This document shows positions 1 through 11,300 of a DNA stretch of 64,000 bases, in pieces. The DNA is from Hybos culiciformis (Eukaryota; Arthropoda; Insecta; Diptera; Hybotidae). The stretch spans positions 144,185,308 through 144,249,307 of the forward strand of contig OZ023273.1 of the NCBI GenBank assembly GCA_964007475.1, in the 5' to 3' direction. A model generated the notes under the pieces. The model did no database searches and was not told the origin of the DNA. It worked only from the letters and a program-made list of their open reading frames with translations. A program made the translations under genes and the position numbers. How positions within the stretch are numbered: the stretch's first letter is position 1; each line of letters starts with the position of its first letter.

Positions 1-189
1 TAAACCTGACGCGGTTACCAAGTCTCCTTTATTTCCTATCTTTTATTCCTGTGCACTTTTCTTCACTCGCTTGTCGTTACGTGCTGGTAGTTAATAAGGT
101 CTTAAAAACTGTTGACCGCCGGTTCGTAGTTCGTCAGCTTGTTGTCGGAACCAACTAGTATTTCTCCAATTTACACTTCTTGAGTAGGG

Positions 190-3101
190 ATGAGCAAAAA
201 ATTTCATATACAATTTTGTAACATCCGAGGTTTAGAAGCGAATTTCCAAGCCGTCCAAATCCATTTGGCCTCTGCTAAGCCAAATATTCTGGCTTTAAGT
301 GAGACCCAAGTATTGGACAACGGTGACCCCAACCGTTTTTCAATCCCCGGTTATGATCTCTACTCGTTATTTGTTGCCCACAGAGGAGTCGCTGTTTTCA
401 TAAGGAATGACGTTGCTTGTTATCCTATTAAAGATTTAAAATCATCAAGTCCCTTTTTTAATTTTCTTTGGTTTAAAATAAGAACCAACAAACACGTCAT
501 TCATATCTGCTTCCTTTATAGGAGCCCGCAATTGACTGGCAATGATCATGTTGTCGAGTTTGACTTGCTGTCTGACCAGATAAATCAGATTCTGGCGAAA
601 AACCCAGAGTCTGAGGTTTTGGTTTTCGGTGATATCAACGTACACAACGTATCATGGCTTAGTCATTCCAATCGCACCAGTCCCGAAGGCAGATATGTAG
701 AGTTTTTTTCAAGTCTTAATAATCTGATTCAAATTATTTCTGAACCCACCCACATTCCAGATGTAAATCATCAGGGTCATCATCTCTTGGATCTGTTTCT
801 GACATCGAATCCAGATAATTATCAAGCTTCAATTAGTTCCCCCCTTGGAAACTCCGATCATTGTCTCATTAGCACGTCCTTCTCTCTTGATGGTGGAGGC
901 GGATTATCCATGGCTCCTGGACTGGTATGGACCTATTCTCAAGCTGATTGGGATGGGCTCGCCAGTTTTCTTGGACGGATGGATCTGTCTCGTTGCTTCT
1001 TGGAGAGGGATGTTGACCTTTGCACGGCTGTCATTACCGAAAGTATTCTGCTAGGGATGAAACTTTTCATACCCCATAAAAAGGTTCAAAATAAAACGAA
1101 TACTAAAAATCCGTGGTTCAATGACACCTGTGCAAGGGCCATAGCTGATAGGGATAATGCTTTTCGTGAGTATAAACAAAACAATTCTTTAAATTTACTG
1201 AAGCGCTGGCGAGAGGTCAGAAATAGATGCAGTAAGATTTGTTGCCAACAGAAGGTTTTGTATACCCAGAGGAAGCGTCAAGAAATATTAAACCTTCCTA
1301 AAAATAGCAGAAGCTTTTGTACCTTCGCTAAAAGTGTACAACAAAACTTTTGTTCGCCTACATCTTTTCCTCCCCTTGTAGATGGTGATCGGATCATATC
1401 AGATTCGGTTGGGAAGGCTAATTTGTTTGCTAAACTTTTTAGTCAAAACTCAACACTCGCAGCTTCAGCTCAAGTTCCACCTGTTTTGCCAACTGTAAAC
1501 TCTTCTTTTGGAAGAGTTTACATTAGGCAACGAGCTGTTTTAAAAGCTCTCAAAAATCTGAATGTGAAAAAGTCAACTGGCCATGATGGTATTCCTGCTG
1601 TGGTCCTAAAACATACTGCCACTGTTCTGGCTAAACCTCTGCGCAACTTTTTCTATCTTTCGTATTCACTTGGCATTTACCCCACCAACTGGAAAGTTGT
1701 GCATGTTCAGCCTATTCCAAAAAAAGGCGATAAATGCGATCCCTCAAACTACAGGCCTATTGCGCCAACTTCTATTCTCTCTTCTAATCTCTCATTAATA
1801 ATAAAGATAAAAAATACCTTGAAAGCAATAAATTGCTTAGTGACCATCAATATGGTTTTCGCTCGAATAGATCGACTGGTGATCTGATGACATATTTGTC
1901 CGACAAGCTCAACACCAGTCTTCACAACTCCGGTGAGGCTTGTGTTGTTGCTTTGGATATAGCTAAGGCTTGTGATCGAGTGTGGAACTCGGCCCTGATT
2001 TCTAAAGTTAAATCAATGGGTCTTGGATCAGCCTTTGTCAATTGGATCAGCAATTTTTTGTCTGGCCGTTCTACTCGTGCTGTTGTGGATGGGTACCAGT
2101 CACATATTTTCAATATCAACTCCGGTGTACCCCAAGGGTGTGTTCTCTCACCAACCCTCTTTCTAATTTTCATTAATGATCTTCTTCAATCTACTCTAAA
2201 CCCCATCCACAGCTTCGCCGATGACAGTAATTTGGTAGCAAGCTACGATTTTATTAATAGAAAATCAGCATCCTCAAATGCTGTTACTACGAAACGAAAC
2301 TACTTACAAAGTAGCATAAATCACGACCTTTCAAAAATTGCACAATGGGGTCTTCTCAACAGAGTTGAGTTCAACGCATCCAAAACCCAATGCTGCCTTA
2401 TTTCTAGAAAGCTGTCAACTTTCGATCCCCAATTTTCCTTTCAAGGAGAAAGTATTGTCAAATCTGGAAGCCTTGACATTTTAGGTTCGAAAATAACTTG
2501 CGATTTAAGCTGGAAAATTCATATTTTCGAAACGGCAAAAAACGCAGCGAAATGTCTTGGTTTTTTAAAAAGATGTAAACAATACTTTCCCCCCTCTGAT
2601 CTCTTAAACATTTACAAATCCTACATACGACCAAAATTAGAATACAATTCGCATATATGGGCTGGTGCTCCCAAAACCCATCTTGAATACCTGGACAAAG
2701 TTCAGAGAAGGGCTATTAGATTGATAAACAATCACCAAACCACCAGCTCATTAACATCACTCAACCACCGTCGTAATGTAGGTTCACTTTCCATTTTTTA
2801 TAAATATCTTGTTGGAATGGATACGTGTTCCCTGGAAGTAAAAGCCCTACTTCCTAAACTTCAAGTATTTTCACGCCAAACACGTACTTCTTCAACTTCA
2901 CACCCATATTTCGTAAAAATTCCCAGATGTGATAGAACGAGCTTCGGAGATTCGTTTTTAATTCGCACCTCGAGAATGTGGAATGCTCTCCCATTAAAGT
3001 TGTTCCCGACAGCTGGTGGACGCTTAATTTACGACTTGCGACGTTTTAAGAAAAGTGTAAATGATTACCTACTAACTGTCCCACTTTTTAATCCCGTCTA
3101 A
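190..3101 (+). pseudogene. LINE ORF2: endonuclease-reverse transcriptase, frameshifted
   Basis: The first part (190 to about 1780) has an APE-type endonuclease: SETQ near residue 37, GDINVHNVSW, DLFLTS and GNSDHCLI, the usual metal and phosphate-binding blocks. It is followed by the start of the reverse transcriptase (QPIPKKGDKCDPSNYRPIAP). The rest lies in another frame from about 1788: YLESNKLLSDHQYGFRSNRS, ALDIAKACDRVW, SGVPQGCVLSP and the catalytic FADD box, then a C-terminal region ending at 3101. Frames change between 1780 and 1800, where a small deletion removed roughly the residues between SILS and SLINNK. The usual Phe in the DISKAFDRVW-like block is Cys here. The copy is probably dead, though only lightly damaged, which suggests a fairly recent insertion. 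Confidence 0.9.
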
Positions 3102-3177
3102 ACTTCCTGTCCTCATTACCAAATCCATACTTCTTTAGTATAAAAGGTATCCCACCTAGTGATTTGGTGACTTTAAT

Positions 3178-3202
3178 AAAAAAAAAAAAAAAAAAAAAAA
3201 AA
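3178..3202 (+). repeat. Poly(A) tail of the LINE
   Basis: 25 consecutive A residues follow CTTTAAT and end directly at GATGGG. This marks the 3' end of the retrotransposon and its junction with the hAT-derived sequence. Confidence 0.85.
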
Positions 3203-3203
3203 G

Positions 3204-3869
3204 ATGGGTCCTATTGTACTTGAAATTTTTGATTTAATGTATAATCTTCGCGAGAATTTACAATCAAGACTAGATGAAAATTATTTTGGACTCATTGCCA
3301 AACAAAAAACTGACAAATGTGATAATTTACTAGAAAATAAGTTATTTTTAAAAAGAGCTCGTGAATTTATACAAAATATTATTAAATATATAGAACAAAG
3401 ATTTAATTTTCAAAATAATAGATTAGAAAAACTTTCAATCTTCAAATTAGAACAAATTCCAAGTTTTGATAATATCCTTTCAATTTCAAATTTATTTCAT
3501 ATTAAGAATGTTGACCCTGATATTTTATTTGATGAGTTTACCCATTTGAAGCTTTTATTACCATCATTACAAAAACTTTCCTATGATGAAAAATGGAAGA
3601 AAATATTTCAATCTAGAAATTCTCCAAACCTTCTCAAAATAGTTCAATTTATATTCGCTATTCCCCACTCAAATGCAATGTGCGAGAGATTTTTTAGTCT
3701 ATTATTTCAAGCTTGGAGAAAAGATAGATCGCGATTATGTATCGCAAACGTCGAAGCAGAAATTATGGTAAAACATAATTTTAGTAAAACCTGCAAACAA
3801 TTTCACAAATTTGCTGCTGAGAACGATGGAATGTTGAAATTAGTTAAATCCAATGCGAAATACACTTAA
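3204..3869 (+). pseudogene. hAT-superfamily transposase, C-terminal fragment
   Basis: An open frame of 221 codons ends with the hAT dimerisation signature: IFAIPHSNAMCERFFSL, then a basic stretch (WRKDRSRL) and VEAEIMVKHNF. This matches the C-terminus of domesticated or live hAT transposases of the type annotated in animals as zinc-finger BED or KIAA1586-like proteins. The N-terminal BED finger and most of the catalytic core are missing. The apparent start ATG lies one base after the LINE poly(A) tract, so it is a junction artefact and not a real start. The LINE most likely inserted into the hAT copy and split it, with the 5' half to the left of the window. Confidence 0.75.
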
Positions 3870-5311
3870 TCTTTATTTACTTGAGTTCAGGCTATGTGAT
3901 TAAACTTAAAAATAATTTAATACGTTTTTTTCTTATAGAGTGGTACAGTTTACGTTTTATTTCTGAAGAAGAATTTTTTTTTAATTACATTATGGAAAAT
4001 ATCTAAATTTTTATTATAATGTGAAGAATTTTTTTACTTCAAACTTGAGTGATTTCCTAGTAATTTAATTAAACATAACATCAAAATTATTGAGAATTTG
4101 AGAAAATTCAAAATAAAAAACAAAAATACATAACTATATCTATATGCAAGCCCAGGAAGAGGGGGTCAGGAGGGCCTTTTGACATGGGCCTCTTAATTTA
4201 CGAAGCCTCCAAAACAACATAATACAAAACGATCAAAAACTTTACTTTTCACTTTTACGTACGCAACAAACAACTAACTGCTCAATATTATAATTTATTC
4301 TTATATGATTCTTAGTGAAATATTTATTATGCTTTGTTGTAACATTAAGTTGATATTATTATATTAAAGTTTATTTAAGCAGTAGTTACTACTTGGTTGG
4401 AACTTAGAAGTAATCTACTTTTCAAAAGTTTAAACTGAAATTGTTTTCGCTTTTTTTCCTTACAACTGAATTAACCTCCAAAATTTAGTTTTTTTAACTT
4501 CATTAAAACTAAAGCGTCCAAGTGTGGCCCTGTCTATTTGTAAGTATAAAGTATAAGCAAAAGTCAAAAAATCTCTTTTTTTTTATGCATAATTATATTT
4601 TTTTGAGTTGACTAAATAAAAAATTGAGCTCTATCCGAGCTTAACTTTTGTAGTAAAGTCGGCACAAAAATTTCTTCTAAATTGTTAATCTTATTATACT
4701 TGATTTATGTCTATTGTAAACCTTTGAGTTAATTAAAATTAATTTAAAAAAATTCTTTATCTTTGAAATGAATGTCACTTAACACAGATTAGAACAATTA
4801 TTTTGTTCTGTATATTTATATTAAATTTATGTAGAATTTCAACAGATTAGACTGTTAAAGATATGCAGAATTATTATTAAGGTTTATTTTTTTCTTCTTT
4901 CAACAGTCTGTTTTTATGAGATAATGTGTAAAATTTAATATTTTTTTGTACAATAATATTTAGCTGGAAGAGTGATTTGTATAAGAAAACATAAAAAAAC
5001 TACAATATGTACACAATATAACTATGTACTTATTTAGGTATATTAAAAAAATATAAATAAATTATGAAAAAATAAAAAACAAGAAACAAATTTAACTTTG
5101 GTCAGCAAAATAAATTGTTTTAAGCATTCGTGGTTTGATTTGGATCGTTGAATGATTGATTCAGTGGTCTTAAAGAATAAATATTTACCCGCGAATTAAA
5201 TAAAAATCGGGCGCTATTAATTTTAATTATTTTTTCTAATTGTGATTAATTTTATAAATTTCGTCTTTTATTTTTTTATTTAAACTAGTGGAATTAGAAG
5301 TGGAATTAATT
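3870..5311. other. Intergenic, AT-rich; possible hAT 3' end near 4143-4210
   Basis: No gene seen. The only feature is a GC-rich patch at about 4143-4210 (CCCAGGAAGAGGGGGTCAGG and a nearby GGGCCTC), unlike its surroundings and about 280 bases after the hAT stop codon. It could be the subterminal part of that transposon, but I could not pair it with a partner end. The TEP promoter should lie just before 5312; I see no clear TATA box. Confidence 0.4.
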
Positions 5312-8300
5312 ATGTTAAAATTAACAATTTTATTCGCTTGTTTAATGCAAGCGAGTGTTTTATGCGATGAGGCTCCTAATGGGTAAGTATTTTTTAAATT
5401 ATTTTAAATTTTTCATTATTTATAAATTTATAATTTATTTATGTACTTTTAAACTAGTATGTTTTTACGAATTGCAAATAAAAAAAATATATACTTGTTA
5501 TATATATATTAGTTTCTTGTAAACTAATTAGAATGCAATATGAAATTAATATGCTTCGAAAACAAAATACAAAAAAAAAGAAGAAGAAAAACCAAAAGAT
5601 AAATTTTTATTTTTAATGTTAGAATTATGGAAATACTAAGTTAAAAAAATTAATGTTAGTCTTAGATAAAATTCAAAGACAGTTAAATTTTTATATGAAA
5701 TTTTTTTTCAAATCATTCTTCTTGTAGGATTATTTTTGGATAAAAATATAATAATTATTAAAGAAAAAAATGTTAAAAAATATTTTAATTATTTTGTATT
5801 ACACTGACAACCATTATTGTATAATAAGAACTCAGACCTATGCGAAAGAAACATTGGGACATATTTTAAATATGTCAACCTAAGAGCAAAATTGGTATAT
5901 AATTTATTTATTTATTATTCGGCTATTTAATACAAAATAGATATTTTGAACACAAGTTGTGGCTGAAAAATGGACACATAAAATTTGAGTTTCTCTAAAT
6001 TGTGTAGAGCGTACAATCAGTTTGGGCAAAACTTTGTGAATTAAACAAAATAATAAGCACTAGATTCTAAGAAAATTAATTTGTCATGTGAGTTGAATCT
6101 GCGTAATGCAAATGTTAAAATTTTTTTTCTGTAAATCTTCAATTGATGTGAACAGTAAAGAAAGAATACAAAATTGAACAACAATATTTAAAAATCGATC
6201 ATCCCAAGGAAAGTGACAGGCGCCGAACAAATTCTGACATGTTGTAAGCTTTATTAAAATCCTTGCTAAACGACAAAAAATTGAATTCAATGAATTTACA
6301 ATTGTATTTTCACTCGGAAGATTCTGAAGACCAGTCAAGAAATAAATAAGTTAAAAAGAATTTCCAAATACTTAGTTTCAAAATATCAATAGAAACAATT
6401 TCAAAAATTGTCCTTTTAAACACTATAAAACTTAATAAAATTTTTAAATTTATTTTTGCTAGAACATTTTTAGAAACAATTACTTAGTCAAATGAGGACT
6501 ACTGCCAGATAATTTCTATAGCATGAAAAATTAACTAAACAAAAAATTATTTTAAATAATAATATCACACTAAAAAAATTAATTAAAATTATTATGTTCT
6601 TTTTTGGTAATCAATTTTAAGATTAAATTTTTTTTAGCTATTTTACATAATTCAAAGTCATCAGAATTAAAACTTTTAATTTTAAAAAGATTATTTTTTT
6701 ATTCTAAATTCTTATCAATACATTATTAGTATAATTTTTTTTTATTCCTTTGAATTTATGAAACTAAAAATTTCACTTTCTTAACAAAAAATTCCAAGAA
6801 CGAAATTTTGTTATTTAATTAAATTTTTGTTTAACAAAAAATCCAAACTAGTTCCCCTGTAATCGGAATAATAAAAGGTCGAAATTCAGTTTTTTTTTCC
6901 AATAACCGAAAAAAAAATTTCGGAAATACATATTATATTAAAAGTTAATTAGCTTTAGCCTATATGGTAGAGCCACTTCTAATTGTAAAATTATTTCTGC
7001 AGCACTCCAAATTATAAACAAAAAAAAATATACACTGTGGTTGTGAAAAAATAAAATGTCTTTAAAAAGCCTTACCCCCTTTTTCAAAGAAAGGATCAGT
7101 TTTCAATTCAGAATATATAATTCAATTTTGGAGAAACAAATTTTTTAAATACATGCTTGTGCGAGCATAAACATTATTACTTATTTGATTATTTTTAATT
7201 ATTGATCGGCTTTCTGATCAATTTATATTGTGTTTATGTACTAATACCAGTTCAAATTGTTAGAATGATTTTTGATGCCGCATAAAAAATTATAATAAGG
7301 AAATTGTGGATGTCCTACATTTGTAATTATATGGGAATAAAAAACAAAAAATTATTCTCTTTCATTTTTTCCCCTAGATTACAGAAAATAGGTAATCCAT
7401 CTAATAATACCTGTTCATTATAAGAATTGAAAACCATTAAATTTTGAAATTTTCTTATTTTTTTTGTTTATTTGATAAAGAAAACGAAAACGGATCTATT
7501 CTTAAAGAAAATTTCGATCCATTTTATAGCTCACGAAATTGTCACAATGTTTTGTTAAGTTTACTAAATTGTTATTTTTTTGCATACGATGTACTGTTGT
7601 ATGCTGTTGATGGTACAATTGATGAATGTATAAAAAGGAAGAAATGTTTCAAATATTTATTTATTTATTTATTTATTCTATCAGGATACAAAACCTTTAC
7701 AGAACTTATATTTCTAACAATTTCAATTTCACTTAAACTATTAATCTATTTCAATATTTACTCAGGATAAAAACTGTACAGAACTATTTAATTCTAACGA
7801 TTTCAATTACACTTAGTCTATTAATAAGACTGATAATAATTAGAGATTAAAAATATAAATATATTATTTTACAATAACAAGATAATAACTTTTAATTCAT
7901 TAATAAAAATTCTTAAAGATAGAGTCTTTGAATACTTTTCTTGAAATCCATTAATTCATAATAAGCATTAAAATTACGAATACAATTACTTAAAGGCTCA
8001 TAATACGAATAATTTGTTCTACGAAATGGAATAGATAAAAATGATTCAGATCGCAAACCACTTCTAGGAATTTTTATATCAAATAGACCGGTTAAATTTG
8101 GACAGTTTAATTTAGAAGTAATAACGTCATAAGCAAAGATTGTACTAGCTACAATTCTTCTATTATATAAGGTTTCTAACCCGATTAATCTGCATTTACC
8201 AGTGTAGGATGACACGTTAGCATTTGAATCAAAGTTAAGAGACCTTAGACAAATAATTTAATGCAATGAAAAATAAATAGCAAAAAAAATTTTTTTTTCT

Positions 8301-11300
8301 AAATAGAAAAAATAGATTAAATTTTGGTTAGGAATGATATATGGGTAATTTTCTCTAAACTGCACAATTTCAAAATATTTTTTCAAAAAAAAAATTTATT
8401 TTTTATTTTTTTTAAATTGGTTTTATTGCATTTATACAGTATTTCTAAGCCATAAAATAAAGTCAGCAAAAACGGTTTCAAGAAAAATTAAATTTAAAAT
8501 TTAAGGTAGACAGGGGAATAAGAACCAGATACAGGGGAATGACAATAAGAGACAGGGGAATGACATTCACTTATTCTCCAAACGTTTCTTTAAATTTTTT
8601 TTGCCCCCGGAAATTAAAAATTTTCATTCCCCGGTCATAGCATGTCATTCCCCTGCCCTACCTGAGACAAGGGAATGACCGACAGAGGAATGACACAAGG
8701 TAAGGTTTCCTTGTCTACTACCAAGACTACATATACTTACCAAAATGATCTAATTTTAAAGTTACCTTGGAAACACAATTAAAACAATATTTAATCTTGA
8801 GTTTATGATTTGTTACAATATTAAGGCCAATAAGAAACACAAGGTAATGACAGTGAATAAAAATACTTTCCAATATAGAAAAGAAAATCACAAATCTTAC
8901 AGTTCCATGCTTGTTTCTGAAAACAAAACAATTCAAGATGGGGTCTCTGGCAATACAAGTGATCATCAGGTGGTAATACTAGCTAATATAAGTGGTGCAG
9001 AATATGTAATATAATAAGTTTTTCTTTACGACAGGGGAATGACAAGAAAATCAAAGGACAACTTTAAATGTTATCTAAGGAAAAAACAAACGATGGTCTT
9101 TCATCAATTGTTAATTTTTTAGGTTTATATGACAGTAATTTCAATCCCAGGTATCCAAACTATACTATTTTTTACTTCACTTTTGAAGCTAGTTTGTGTA
9201 GTTTTTGAGGTAGGGGAATGACATTTCTTAGATAAATAATAAATTCTAAGTGGTCCATATTTATAAAAATTTAATTTTTTCGAGTGATCTAGACAAAATG
9301 ACATGTAATTGAAATATTGTTGCATTCGTTTAATTTTTATGCAAGCTTATATGTGTTATTTTTGATAAGGACATAGAAAATCGCTGTTTAGAGGAAATGA
9401 CCCATATAATCAAACTACATATAGAATATCGTTCATCTATACTTTATGTCAGCAATAATTCTATGATTTAACGACATATTATTGTGTTTGATTTTAAAGA
9501 TTTTTGTTTTTAATTTATTTATTAACGATATGCAAAAAAGTTTCGCTTGTAGAAATATCGTCTATATAATTGAATATCGTGTGTATAATTGCGTATCGTC
9601 GGTCTCGTAAAAAAATCACGAAACTATAGTTATGGCCGTTTGGACCGAGTATTGTAGAAAAGACAGAAAAAACCAAAATTTTGATATGTTCAAAGCCAGC
9701 AGTTAAAAGTTCTCATAAATTATCCACAATGACTAGATTTTAAAAAAACTTAAATTTTCAAATCCAATGCAACAGACTATATATGCATGAGACAGACTAT
9801 ATGTACAATTGCATATGCACACAAGTACATTTGTATATTTCAGCATATCAAAAAAAAAAAAAAATAATAAAATGAAAATTAAATTTGATAAAAAAAAACT
9901 AAATTATTATCATTCTATTGTAGTTGTCATTATCTAGAGTGGCTAAGACGTACAGTAATAAGAAAAATGTTAAATAAAAAAATTTAGGTTGACATCAAAT
10001 AATCCTTCAATTAAATAAGTTTTTAATAAAATTTTTGTTATAATCATTTAAATTTAAATGGTTTAATGTTATGCAAAAATTAATTTCAACATTTTATTTA
10101 TGATATTTAAAATCAAAATTTTATGTACCCCAAATACTGATTTTCACAGTCGAACTTTAAGAAATGATTCAAACTTTATATTAGACTTATTTATAGAAAT
10201 AATAAAACTCAAAGCATTTTGCTTTATAACGTCTTAAAATTACCAAACAATTAAAAAAATTAAGTAAATTTAGTATGTTTAACTTGGTAAATTATGTAAA
10301 GAATAAATTTTAAATCATATTAGGTATTTGATATTTTTAAGAATTAATATAAATAATGAAGTTTACGAACTTTAATAAAAAAAAAATATTATTATTTTCT
10401 TCGATTTCATCAATATAAATTAATATTAGTATGTACTTATCTAGGTTAGAGGGCAATTGTTTAATTTAATTAAAAATATTTAATTGATTTGAAACTGAAA
10501 AAAGAAATATTTCTTGAAACTCAATAGTTAATTAAATATTTTTTTTTATTTTAATTTTAATAATTCGGTAGTATCTATATTTAGTTAGACAGTACTTCTA
10601 TTTTTTTTTGATAAAAAAATGAAAATATAGACCATCTTGAGGTTCAAATTCGACAACAAAACATGATAAATAAACAATAATTTAATTAAGAAAAACAGTA
10701 AAATATTAAATAAAAAATTCTCCTCAGTCAATTTAAATTGTTATTCGAATATCTAAGATTCGATCAATCGATTTTTAAATAATGCTTGATTTTGATTAAA
10801 AAAAAAGAAGGCATCCAAGAAAAATTAATTATACATTTTTATGATTGATTATACATATGTATATAAATAAATAAGGCACAACTTCACATTATTATATGTA
10901 TATGCGTAACCTTTTTTGTTTCAGATATTACACAGTGATAGCACCTGGCACAGTTCGTTCAAACTCAGAATATACTGTGGCTGTAACATCGCATGGGATT
11001 CCATCTAAAATCAAAGTTGGCGTATCTAGTGACTCTTTTAAAGATGAAAAAACTGTTGATGTTGAGAAAGATCAAACTGAAATCGTCAAATTTTCGGTAC
11101 ACAAAACATTCTTTTCCTAAAAAAAGGATTACATCTTATTTAATTAAAACTCAATATAGATTATACTTATGTAATTATTTTTTTTTTCAGTTTCCTGAAC
11201 TTAAAGAAGGTGAATATAACTTGACAGCTGAAGGTTTGACTGGTATTGAATTCAAAAATACAACTACATTGAATTTCGAACGAAAGTATTATTCAGTGTA

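Larger units (their letters stand above)
1..3202 (+). mobile_element. Non-LTR retrotransposon (LINE) with poly(A) tail, left end at window edge
   Basis: A LINE-type retrotransposon occupies the left edge. Bases 1-189 are leader sequence with no recognised coding; 190-3101 encodes endonuclease and reverse transcriptase in two frames; 3102-3177 is a short 3' UTR; 3178-3202 is an uninterrupted A tract. Base composition is clearly less AT-rich than the DNA to its right, which supports a separate origin. A typical first ORF (nucleic-acid-binding protein) is not visible; it is either outside the window or missing. The clade (Jockey/CR1-like) is a guess from the domain order and the C-terminal pattern. 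No target duplication can be tested because the left end is not in the window. Confidence 0.9.
5383..10924 (+). other. TEP intron 1 (5.5 kb)
   Basis: Long first intron separating the signal-peptide exon from the mature protein. Its donor is GTAAGT and its acceptor TTTCAG. It holds an antisense LINE 3' fragment (7657-8250) and an array of GGGGAATGACA motifs (8503-9235). Elsewhere it is AT-rich with no supported coding sequence. Open frames at 7444-7770 and 8805-9014 have no recognisable domain. Confidence 0.8.

Noticed and set aside
3204..3869. Treating the frame from ATG 3204 as a complete gene
   Set aside because: The start lies at the LINE poly(A) junction, and only the C-terminal dimerisation part of a hAT transposase is present.
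6084..6338. 84-codon minus-strand frame in TEP intron 1
   Set aside because: No domain, no neighbours, AT-rich chance frame.
8727..9014. Small open frames inside the GGGGAATGACA array
   Set aside because: Overlapping frames on both strands, no recognisable family, no splice context.
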